Shown here: positions 54,701 through 64,000 of the stretch, one piece after another
Numbering within the stretch: the first letter of the stretch is position 1
Layout of the letters: every line of letters starts with the position of its first letter
Assembly: GCA_025738555.1 (NCBI GenBank)
Contig: JAOVFP010000012.1
Span: 806,001 to 870,000 of the forward strand
Reading direction: 5' to 3'
Length of the DNA: 64,000 nt
Source: Cyathus striatus
Taxonomy: Eukaryota; Basidiomycota; Agaricomycetes; Agaricales; Nidulariaceae
The notes under the pieces: generated by a model
Database searches by the model: none
What the model saw: only the letters and a program-made list of their open reading frames with translations
Told to the model about the DNA's origin: nothing
Program-made: the position numbers and the translations under genes

Positions 54701-56169
54701 GCCTCCACCCTCGCGCTTTTACGCGTCCTCGCCGACCTCCGTTGCGGAGTAGGCTCCTCAGCAGGAGCAGTCTCCTCGCTTCGTAAAGGGAACGTGGGAC
54801 TGGGGGCACGAGTAACTTCATGTCCGGCGTTGGGCAAGTCGCGACCCTGATCCTCATTATGATGATCGTTGCGTGTGCGATGGAGGAAGGAAGATTCCGC
54901 ATTAACTGGCGGCGGAGAATGTTCATGCTCGTACTCTTGTTTACTAGATACGTGATCATCTTTTATGTCCACCTCCATGCCCCCACCAGGAGACACCGAA
55001 CGGTACTCATCCTGTTCTGGCGTCAAGGAGCGTAATGTGTGATGTTGTTGTTGTTGGAGGGGAGGCGACTGGTGGAGGTGATGGTGAAAATGGGGCGGAG
55101 GAGGGTGAGTGTATGAAATGGGTGATCTTTGATGCGAATGGCCACGCGAAGAGGACGAGGAGGAAGAAGCGTGTTGATGTGAAGTTGGCGACAGCCGCTC
55201 GGGAGGGGGAGAACCAGAGGCCTTCGGGGGTTTGATGCGCAGTTTGGTGCCCGAGGAGGAGATCAAAACAGGTCCGGGAGAGCCGTGAGTGGGAGAACCT
55301 CCTCCAGAGGGCTGATGTGTGGACGGGTTAAATGTCATTAGCGGCTGTGTGGAGGAATTATTAGTGGCAGGCTCTTTGCCTTTGTGACTGCCACTGCTGC
55401 TTCCATGAGAAGAGCGTGTCCTGCGAACGCCTTTCTTGGTCTGAGATTCCCTAGCTTCTTCTTCGAAACGCTCACGCTCGCGACGTTCCTCCTCTTCACG
55501 CCTACGGGCTTCTGGACCGACGTGGCGCGACGCAAGGATGGGGTCGACATCGTCATCTGCATCGTCCTCGGCAATTGCCTCGCGGAGGTTGGCGATAAAC
55601 GACGTACGTGCTTTGGCGTTGAGCAAGGTGCGCGGGAATGCACTTGAGCTTGGCTGAGCCATGGGCATGGGAGCTGAGACGGGGACAGTGGGTGTACCAT
55701 TTGGCCTGACCTGGCTCTCGAGTTCCAAAATTCGATCGAGCAAATGACTAGACAAAAGCGGACAAAAGATGACGAAAAAAAATAAATTAGAAAAAACCGC
55801 AAAGGGAAAGAAAAAAGGGAGGAAGCTGAGGGGAAAAAGCTTACTCGCGTTCTTCCCGCATTCGGACGTTTCGTTCAGAGGAGCGCTGGAGCTCAGAGGT
55901 GGTTTCCTTATGTTTCTGAGTGTCAGAACATGAGGTTAGGCCTCTTTCTCTCTTTGATCGAGAAAAAGAGTAATCGTTCCACTGACCTCTTCGAGCTCGA
56001 AAAATCTGCGTTTGAGCTTCCTGTACTTGTCGTGGATCTCCTGGTCTCGCTGGGACTTGTGTGGGGCGGGGGAAGGAGCGGATAAAGGGGCAGGAAGGGG
56101 AGGAGGGCCCATGAGATCCCTGTCTGGGGGCGGGCCCATGGCCGACGAGGAGGAGCGACGGCGGCTCAT
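51779..56169 (-). CDS. FYRN/FYRC-domain chromatin-type protein (TBRG1-like), about 1,260 aa
   Basis: It starts M-S-R-R-R-S-S-S-S-A-M-G-P at 56169; an in-frame Met at 56247 is a possible longer start. A predicted coiled coil follows: Y-R-K-L-K-R-R-F-F-E-L-E, then R-S-S-E-R-N-V-R-M-R-E-E-R and L-L-D-R-I-L-E-L-E across two introns. A long disordered region holds His/Gln runs, an Ala/Glu/Lys-rich helix (near 54480-54640) and many Ser/Pro/Thr stretches. FYRN is near 52800-52900 (L-G-T-V then F-H-T-E-R-Y-I-F-P-V-G-Y). FYRC follows, split by an intron (G-P-K-F-Q-I; F-F-G-L-G-Q-N-T-I-K-H-L-I-Q-E-L). The Gln/Ala-rich tail ends P-N-P-P-L at 51779. FYR domains occur in TBRG1, MLL and JARID1 proteins and suggest a nuclear chromatin role. 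The main exon alone is about 3 kb. Confidence 0.85.
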
Positions 56170-56247
56170 GGGAGGGAATAGATTTTGGGTGGTGGGAGAT
56201 GGGAGAAAGGGCAGCTGGAGATTGAAGCAGCGACTAGCAATTGACAA

Positions 56248-58724
56248 AACCCACCCACCAAGTGGGGCAAATCACAGAAGGTACAGGAAACACGACCAAA
56301 CAATCTCCCAAACAAACATCACGACGCCATGCATTGCAAACAAACAAATATCTCTTTTCTATTCAATTCATTTAATATTTATATTTATTACTTGTACTTA
56401 TTGCTTATCCATCGTGGCGTATCCTCACCAGGCACCTCCAATTCAACTTCCGAAACCTTATTCCACTACACTTACGCTTCTCATCCGCTCGTTTATCCTC
56501 CACCAGAGCACCCTAGAGCACCCCAACACCCTGACACCCCAGGTCGGCAGATATGAACTCCCCGGCAAATGATTTATAACCATCTTGATATCAAACAACT
56601 ATCAACATCCCATTCCATCCACATCCCATCTCTCAGCCCAGTGCACCATCTCAGCGGCTCTTACTCGACCACCCAGCCTCAAAATAGGCTGAAAGGGCAC
56701 AGGGCGCAGACCAACTCCCAATCACAGATCTGGTCGTGTCTTCCCCGATGGGGCTTCTCTCATGCAATCAGACGCTGAGTCCGTAATTTCCGATTCCAAG
56801 TGTCTCAAGATGTCTTGGGCCTGCGCGTGTTCCTTTCTTTCATTTTGATACTATCCAACTGTTTCACCCCAAATACATATTACATACAGAATATATCATC
56901 CCTACGCCATTCTATCCAACAATTCATCCAATCATAACTTTTGAATAGCCTCTGCGGGCCCTTAAACACCGGCCGATTCTTGCTTTGATAATCGGTGAGA
57001 AAAGACGTCTCAAAATCCCCTTCGCATCACACAAGTGCACACACAGAACCCAAATCCAGCTTTGTTAGTTATTGAGTATCAGTATTTATCCCACTGTTAT
57101 CAATCAAGAACCCCGGAAACACGCAGTTTGAGCTACCATGCCGATGATATTGTATTACTATCATTCCGTGCTGAGCCCTTGCTATTCACCTACCTTGTCG
57201 GCAATGACACATTGCGCTAGATAAGTGGCAGCGTAAGGTATTTATACAAACTTTCAATAATTCATTCCTCGTCAACGATATCAGGCGTATGGAGATGGCG
57301 CCACCACAACACCAAACCAATCTGTCTCCTCACGAGGATGATGGAAGGAAGTATCCGTGTGGCACGTTGTGCACGCACGCACACATACAACATCACATCG
57401 CACATACACTCTTTCATGTAAAAATCAAAATCTTAACCGAGCCATTTATCCGAAACTTTACACTCGTATATGATGTTAACCTTCGTCCATCCCGATAAGA
57501 AATGTCTTCTGCTGCTCACCTGTCGCACAAAGCGGAAAAAAAACATACACAAATGCGGCTAATCCCACTGGACGACGCGATAGCCCCCACTGTCAAACAC
57601 CTCACAATAAACAATCCCCTGACGTCGGCCCGATCAACAAACAAATAAATAACGAATGCACATGTGACAGCGTGCGGTCTGCCATCGCGCACAACAAAGG
57701 TTAAGCCGCCGTGGTCGTCGTAACTCGTCCGAAGGGCGAAAAATTGGGTGAGAATCAAGTATGTAAACAAACTAAAAAAAATCAAGCTTTCGGTCGAAAG
57801 CTTTTATTCCACGTTACGCGCGCTACGCTACTTAGTCAAATTTGAATACAGAATCCTCTCCATCTCCACACCATCACTGCGCAGATGTTTCACCTTACTA
57901 TAGCACCCGTCCAAATCAGGCTATCTACCTTCCTCCTGTGTCAGTCTACGCCCACACACCTCGACCGCCCACCCCACAAACACCCCAAGATGCCCTGATC
58001 GTACACAAATAGCCCACGGAGCCACTACATACAATTTCTATTCCCATTGAAATGCCAAAACTCCGAGGATGTTGGGCTTTGAAAAGATAAGTAAATGCTC
58101 CCGTCTTGCTATCATATCTATAATAATTACTCGCGATTATCCGAAGCTGAAGGCACGAATGTAATGTAAACAAGTAAATTTGTTGGCAGCGAATACTTAA
58201 ACAGGGGCTGATAAAGCGACAGCTTACACATTACACTCCGCCAGATCATTACATTTCTTTACTCATCGCAAACGTGTTTCTACGAGCGATATTAAACCAA
58301 GATAAATGTCTCCTCTAGTGCCCGTTCTAAAAATACTATGGATCGCGCAATGCACAGGGCATCAGCTGGACATCTCACTGTGCCTTTGCAGTGCTTCGAT
58401 TTCAGGGAAATCGCGCTCTACTCCAACGCAAGCCAATTTCTTCGTTGACAGTGCGACTCGGATGGAAGCCTTATATTTAGCTTAGTATACGTTTGGTACG
58501 ATAACGTTAGAGTGGACGGATCGCCTGAGGTAAATTTCGATTTGTAAGTGGAATACAATACGAACTTTATAATCCTGCCGTAAGTCCAAGAATAAAGAAC
58601 TGCACATCTACGTGACAAGCCTGAATGGTATCTACTATGAAAACGGCAATATAAACTGTAAGAATAAGGATAAAGGTCTATCTGATAAACCTTTGCTTGT
58701 CGAAAATGCCACTCCACTGAAGAA
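56248..58724. other. Long intergenic region without recognised genes
   Basis: About 2.5 kb between the FYR protein's 5' end and the 3' end of the hydrolase. It has C/T- and A/C-rich segments and many CACCAT/CACAC runs, but no open frame with a motif. It could contain UTRs or a non-coding RNA. Confidence 0.4.
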
Positions 58725-60087
58725 TTACATCAATGGACTCCTTCCAAGCTGCCCTCTCAAAAATTCGGCAACTTCATCCATCTCCTTTATATACTTCTCC
58801 TCCGCACCAGGCGCATAATCAAACGAATGCTCTTCCTCCTCGAACTCTCTAAGTTCCACCTTCACACCATGCCCCTCCAGCAATTTCTTCAAGTTACGCG
58901 ATTCGTGAACAGGCACTGCAGAATCTAGGACTCCATGTAGGAGCATCGTAGCAGGCCACGAAGCTGAAGTTGAAAATTGCGGGAATAGGGTATGATGAAT
59001 GACAGGGACGAGCTCTAAATTCGCATCCGTAGTCAATTCCTCCACCTCCGCACGCAACTTCTCACTCAACCCATACTCCCCCGTGTAATAATCCAAAAAT
59101 GTCCCCATCTGCAAATACAGCCTCGCAAGCAACATGCGCGGGTTGGCGGGGTACCCAGGTATGCGATATGTTTGCGGATGGTATTTCAATTTCGATTCTG
59201 CTATTTCGGGGAGTTGTTCAGAGAATGGATGCAGAAACTCGCGAAAATCGACGGGGTCAAGCAGTTCGCGACCGCGGAAGAAGGGTGTATGTTTCGGGAT
59301 GAGGTAGTGGTTTGTCTGTGTCATATATGATGGTTTGTGCAGAAGGAAGAGAAGGAGAATACGTACGAAAAAGTTTCCCCCCATGCCATACATCGACACA
59401 ATAGCCTTTGGTTTGGGTGATATGGAAGGATGCGAAGCGGCGAGGTAGGTGCACAGTCCACCTGCGCTGCTTCCTGAGACTGCTATGGCGTTTGGGTTGA
59501 CTTGCAACTTCAGTGTTCCAGCTTCAGTACTTGGAACAGAAAGAGGAGTAGAGGTAAGGAACGCAAACAGGTCCCGGATGTCTTCCACGATTTCGTGACC
59601 GGTGGAAGGTGGTAAGAGACGGTAGTCAGCCGTTATAAAGAGGTATCCTGCGTCCAAAGTGCGTTCTTCGAGTTTATCCCCCCCAAAAAAATGCAGTTTC
59701 GCGCAGCGAGTATGTTTCAGACCAAGACAGAATAAGTAGAGACTGCTTAGATAAATTCCATGCATAAGACTCGAGAACTAACTAACGTTTCAGCCAAGTT
59801 GGAAACCAGCTATTCCTATTCCCCACAGTGAGCCCACCTCCATGAAAGTATATCACAGCAGGAACTGGAGCATATGTTGAATGTTCCGAAGAGAGAACAG
59901 AGACAGGGTAGTAGACGTCGAAGTGCAAGAACAGATCCGAGTGTGGGAGGTGCTTGTATGTTACAGTGTGCATGAGTTCCGCGGTTTGGGTCATGGTTAG
60001 TGCGAAGCGTTGGCGTTTGAAGTATAAGGAAGCGATGAGCAGAAGGAGGAATGGGGGGAGGAGCAGTACGGTTCGTTTTCTAAGCAT
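58725..60087 (-). CDS. Alpha/beta hydrolase, esterase/lipase (HSL-like fold-3), membrane-anchored
   Basis: It starts M-L-R-K-R-T-V-L-L-L-P-P-F-L-L-L-L-I (60087), an N-terminal membrane anchor or signal. The oxyanion motif A-V-I-Y-F-H-G-G-G-L follows near residue 80. Then A-D-Y-R-L-L-P-P and I-V-E-D-I-R-D-L come before the nucleophile elbow A-V-S-G-S-S-A-G-G. Downstream, M-L-L-H-G-V-L-D-S-A-V-P carries the likely acid. The catalytic His lies in E-E-H-S-F-D-Y. Introns near 59350 and 59770 join the frame. It ends L-G-R-S-P-L-M at 58725. H-G-G-G plus G-x-S-A-G marks the HSL-like family. It probably acts on small esters; the physiological substrate is unknown. Confidence 0.88.
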
Positions 60088-60409
60088 GGCCCAATAGAAA
60101 CTTGGAAGAGAAGTTAAAAGCGATGTTTGGATGTATTAGGTTTCAAATTTCAGGTTCGATACTTTAGCGACATGCTTACTTCATTCGCTCAGGAGTCAGT
60201 CAGACGATAACTCGAGGACCAACGAGGCTCTTCTAAGACTATTTTACGCTCTTGCTGTTTTCTTGACACCGTAATAAATCACGGCTGCGCAATAAAGCGA
60301 AAGGTATTACAGTACGCGAATTCTATTTGGCGTCATAGATTAAGTACATGCTACCCAAGCGACCAAACTTCAATCGTTATATTAATTAAATGTGCTGCAA
60401 ATTATATTT
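60088..60409. other. Spacer between the hydrolase and FunK1 pseudogene
   Basis: About 320 bp holding the hydrolase promoter. Nothing else is seen. Confidence 0.45.
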
Positions 60410-61020
60410 CTACTCGAGAAAAATGTAAAGCTTCCGTTCGCGGTTGGCTCGAGGCAACGGGGTGCTCTTTGGCACAAGTTCGTCATAGAATTCGCGAGCA
60501 TGCTGTAAAGAATAATCAAGAGTACTTACTCGCAATCTTCACGATAGGCTCAGAGTATAGCTTGTCCGAGTCAGGCTGACCGAGTGGCGACTGCTCTACC
60601 TCGATATTATCAAATTTCTTCAGTAGGTACAGAAATTTTTGACGCTTTTCCCATGCATCTTCATAGCTGGGTTTCACTTTCATTGTTAGGCAGCTGCCAC
60701 CCTAAAATTTGATTTTTCAGCAATAATAAGTTCACCAATGTTTCCACTACGCCAATCCGCACCTTCCTGTGCATGCGAGGCACCTCGCATGCATAGCCAA
60801 GTTAAAACCCATATAAAGGATTCAACTTCATGCAAGTACTTTCGCTCTTTAAGAGCTCCCATAAAGTCGTCTCTGAGAAGAGACTGGGCCACGAATGGCA
60901 AAGTGCCAGTTCTCTCTCCTCCACAATGATGAAATTCGTCACCAGTTTTGATTACAGACAAGTCAAAATCATTGAGAATAGCACATGTCTCAAAACGTAA
61001 TTCAAACAACGGGTCTAAAT
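60410..61020 (-). pseudogene. FunK1 kinase, C-terminal part (correct strand)
   Basis: Read leftward from about 61020, it encodes F-E-L-R-F-E-T-C-A-I-L-N-D-F-D-L-S (the D-F-D metal motif). Then come G-G-E-R-T-G-T-L-P-F-V-A, V-E-S-F-I-W-V-L-T-W-L-C-M, K-V-K-P-S-Y-E-D-A-W-E-K, and after an intron H-A-R-E-F-Y-D-E-L-V-P-K, with a stop at 60410. The splice near 60530 does not keep phase as I read it. This is the last third of a FunK1 kinase. Its upstream neighbour on the same strand should be the catalytic-loop segment, but that lies inverted next to it. Confidence 0.75.
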
Positions 61021-61035
61021 TTCGTATAAAGCATG

Positions 61036-61740
61036 CTTTAATTTCTCGCTTTGCTCGTATTTCAGAGATTCACTCTGGCCGATTGGGCAGTCGAGCCGAC
61101 TCTGGCGCCGCCTTCAATTTTAATGAAACCTAATTCAGCAACAATACTCAAGAACCGTCAGGCTCAGTCTACTGTCGTCAATTTTAAGGATGACAATCAC
61201 ACTCAGGCTATAAAGGCGACGGTCACTCCCCTTACACTATCTCATTTAGCTCTACGAGGGCCTATATTAAACGGTCGAGCTACATGTGTTGTGAATGCGT
61301 ATGGCAGTGACTCAAAACTTCACAACTCTACTACGGTATCTCCAGAAAGTGAGAAGCTCGTCATTAAAGCATACTGGCCTGAAATTACCCGAAACAACGA
61401 AGTGGCAGTAATTACCAAAGCCCGCAATGTACTGGAGGGTCAATTTACAAGAAACTGGTTAAGCACCTTCCAAAGCTCATTGCCTCGACAGACATTGCTT
61501 CCTGTCACCAGCAATATTCTTGATAAACTTGCGATTGAAGCTGCCAGCGGCAGTCCTAGTTCTCGAATACTTCGTCTGATTTTGTTCAAATTACGTCTTC
61601 ATTCAGTATTTTGCTCATAAATTCCTTTCAGGTCACTACGCTCTCTGGAAGAATGGCATTGAACACGGTGACATCAGCGTTTGGAATCACATGTGGGATG
61701 CCACGGGCGATAATACCACCATACGAAGACAAGGTCGTCT
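61036..61740 (+). pseudogene. FunK1 kinase, middle part, inverted relative to its flanks
   Basis: On the plus strand the segment reads V-F-Q-R-F-T-L-A-D-W, then K-L-V-I-K-A-Y-W-P (ATP-lysine region) and A-R-N-V-L-E-G-Q-F. After an intron (about 61570-61630) it gives G-H-Y-A-L-W-K-N-G-I-E-H-G-D-I-S (catalytic loop with Asp kept) and M-W-D. It stops abruptly at about 61740. In an intact FunK1 gene this part sits between the pieces on the minus strand at 61786-62331 and 60410-61020. Flipping it would restore the normal order. Confidence 0.75.
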
Positions 61741-61785
61741 ATAGCTTAATATTAAGATGCGTAGTCATATATATAACCTAATAAC

Positions 61786-62331
61786 TCACTGACTATAAAG
61801 GAGATTGATTGCATGTAGCGTATAAATACCTCGGCAGAGCATTTCGCACCCATACATGTTAAGTTGCTCATTGTGCTTGAGGGGTTCTATCCGACTTTTC
61901 AACTTTTTCGCAGCTTGTAGAAGAATCTCTTGCGAAGGATAGGATTTCCGTTTGTTTGTTTCGGAACGCATTGAAGATGATGCAAAAGGAGCATATGAGC
62001 CTGCCGTTGTCGGCGGCATACTAGTACTAAAGCTCTGCGAACGAGATGAACTAGTTCCAGAGGAATTAAATCCTACCGTTTTATCAAAGAGGTTAATGAG
62101 TGAATTTCCTTCCTTAGGAACAGCTAATATCTCACTGATCCACCGATCGCCTCTCGTCAACTCACTATCATGTAGCGCAAAACATTTCTCCACATTGAGC
62201 GCGGTGTATAGACGAGGCGGATCACGAAATCCCAAATGACCAACGAGCTTGAATTCCCAAGCAAATAATATATCAGACCTTGAAGATCGCATTTTCTTCA
62301 CGTCGAAGAGAAATTTGTTAACTAAGGTCAT
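61786..62331 (-). pseudogene. FunK1 kinase, N-terminal part (correct strand)
   Basis: The frame includes W-E-F-K-L-V, then a Ser-rich insert (S-S-G-T-S-S-S-R-S-Q-S) and ends L-N-M-Y-G-C-E-M-L-C-R-G-I-Y-T-L-H-A-I-N-L-L-like sequence. That is the usual FunK1 N-domain landmark just before the segment now found inverted. It breaks off at 61786 right after H-A-I-N-L-L. Confidence 0.6.
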
Positions 62332-62959
62332 GTCTGGTTTGAGGCTAGAAGAGTTATTTCCAGCGTAATGGTGACCGATCGCATTCGGTTTGCTGACGTG
62401 AAGTGTAAGAAAGTCGTTTAATTCAAAAGCTCTCGGAGCTCGGGAACTTTTCGACCTTCAAGAGCTCAAAAGACTCATTGATGGTATCATTGAAAGCACC
62501 TTACCCGTCTACCCCTTCTGTTCTTTTTTCTTACAACTATCCATAATCAGAATATGCTTTTCGGAACCAATTAACAAAGACTCACTAGTCTTCAAGGTGG
62601 GCCTTTACTTTATCAAATTTAGGATCATTATATAACTGTGTAGTAATCAAGAGGACGTAAGCAAGGAATCCGTCAAAGCGGTTTAATCTACAGCACATGT
62701 CTTGAGCATAGTAGACTTCAAGAAATTAGTGAATTCAACTCTTGTGCGTTGCTCATCAGTTTAATATCATGCTTAAGAGGTATATCTTTATATATTTCCT
62801 AGTAATGACTAAAACATAAGTGCTTGTTGACTAATTTGCAGTAAAAGACAAGTAAAAGACTTAGTACTGACCCCGCTAGACTACTTCTACCTTGGGACAT
62901 ATGTGCTGTGCCTTGGTTATGAGGAGCTGTAGGAAAATGGCCAGACGCTATATGATTGA
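62332..62959. other. Region upstream of the FunK1 pseudogene
   Basis: About 630 bp, AT-rich, with no gene. The kinase's missing first exon may have been here. Confidence 0.4.
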
Positions 62960-63160
62960 AAGGTATTGGGAGGCCGGTATTGTCGCTAATGACGGGATTG
63001 TTGGCGCTTGGAAGTGGGTGGTTGAACCAAAAGGTATCCAGGCTCCAGTGGCACAAGAAGTTTTCACTGAGAATGGCACGCACCATGAAAGGTAGAGCAC
63101 TAGTACGCTTCGTGCCACGATGTTGAGAGTCACTAACGCTGAGCCTATATCGCCATGCCA
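62960..63160 (-). pseudogene. FunK1 kinase scrap
   Basis: A short frame contains S-D-S-Q-H-R-G-T-K-R-T-S-A-L-P-F-M, which resembles the F-x-R-T-G-T-x-P-F-M-A block that follows the D-F-D motif in FunK1 kinases. Nothing else of the kinase is recognisable on either side. It is probably a third, heavily decayed family member. Confidence 0.4.
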
Positions 63161-64000
63161 TTGAATATCATTCTTCCACAGAAAATAATGACCTGAAATA
63201 ATAATATTTCGTAATAGTGAACTTGAACTTTGGGAGTGTGCACGCGAGGGAACTGGTGTGGTAAGGTTGTTGGGGACTGAAGGTGGTGGTTAAGTTCAAC
63301 TTGGTCTTGATCCAAACCAGCTTTCGCGACCACGTGTTTGTTCCCGCATGTGACGGGACCGCAGGACCCTTGCAAGGGGGTGCTTACTAATTATGGATTG
63401 TGAAATCGGAGAAGGTAGGCTTCGTTGGAGTCTTCGGAGTTTCTTCAGCGATGTCAGGAAGTGTGGGTGTCATATTTAAAACGTGAGCGATAAAGCAAGC
63501 AGTTTAAAGAGCGGGTGTTTATCATCGAGGATGTTGGATAGTATCTTTCTCGCTCTCATTACGTTCTCCACTCTGATTTTCTATCACTACTAGTACTTCG
63601 TTCTCTTCACTTAGAAATCCATATCTGACAGACGTCTCGATTGACTTGTTTATTGTTCTTTCTTAGGTGCGCTAAACCGCACCTACACATCTTCACAGTT
63701 AGGCAGCGAAGTAGGTAGGATTGAACACTGACAAAACGTTCAATAGGTTTCCGAGGCCAGGCGGTTTAAATCAAGATACAGTACACCTAAACAATACTGC
63801 CGTTTTGCGTCGTAATTATTTGAATTTTGCATGAAAAGCGGAATGGGAATGACATTGTTCAACGCCGCTCTCTTCTATTTTATTTTTATTTCTATTTTAT
63901 GTCAAAAACGACGAAAAGCACGTCACGTAAATGTTCATGTAGTACTGAAATTTTTTGGAAATTCTTTAACAAAATTTAAAATATAACTTGTAATTTTTCA
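63161..64000. other. Terminal gene-free region
   Basis: About 840 bp with no supported gene. The end is AT-rich with a repeated TATTTTTATTTCTATTTTAT-like stretch near 63880-63900. Confidence 0.4.

Overview
The window looks like nuclear DNA of a mushroom-forming basidiomycete (Agaricomycetes). Genes are split by many short GT-AG introns of about 50 bp. The gene content also fits this class: a FunK1-type fungal kinase family, a DUF6533 membrane protein, MYND-finger proteins, a DUF2235 hydrolase, Ser/Thr-rich GPI-type surface proteins and a retroelement carrying a tyrosine recombinase. No bacterial-style operons are present. Products were assigned by reading conserved motifs; no database search was run, and splice sites were placed by eye. 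Layout: 1-9.7 kb is gene-dense. It holds the 3' end of AMP deaminase (+), an S28 serine peptidase (-), a small Cys-rich secreted protein (+), NAD(P)HX epimerase (-), a MYND protein (-) and a SAM methyltransferase (+). 9.7-14.4 kb holds a decayed tandem copy of the methyltransferase, an intron-containing tRNA-Arg(CCG) and two TA-flanked inverted-repeat elements. 14.4-21.6 kb is dense again: a second MYND protein, an unrecognised 221-aa protein with an internal duplication, ORC6 and a STE7/MEK-type MAP kinase kinase. 21.6-34 kb is gene-poor and AT-rich. It has a DUF6533 membrane protein, a 1.8-kb non-autonomous hAT-like element with an 8-bp target duplication, a MITE with a fold-back repeat inside it, a DUF2235 protein and a dead FunK1 kinase. 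34.2-39.4 kb is a Ngaro/DIRS-like retroelement (gag-like ORF, zinc knuckles, RT/RNase H, tyrosine recombinase) whose recombinase is inactivated. 40-48 kb holds three related Ser/Thr-rich surface-protein loci with matching core promoters. Between the first and second lies a nest in which a hAT-like element has landed inside the terminal repeat of an older TA-flanked element. 49-60 kb has a SIRT2/Hst2-type sirtuin, a large FYRN/FYRC chromatin-type protein and an alpha/beta hydrolase. 60.4-63.2 kb holds a FunK1 kinase whose middle segment is inverted in place, and another FunK1 scrap. Functionally the housekeeping genes are independent: purine salvage, NAD(P)HX repair, origin licensing, MAPK signalling, deacetylation and chromatin. 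The accessory part is dominated by nested transposons and dying gene families. The observations most worth following are the in-place FunK1 inversion, the nested transposon stratigraphy, the three cyclin-docking/CDK-site repeats in ORC6, the inactivated YR retroelement with its long overlapping frames, and the duplicated 221-aa protein.
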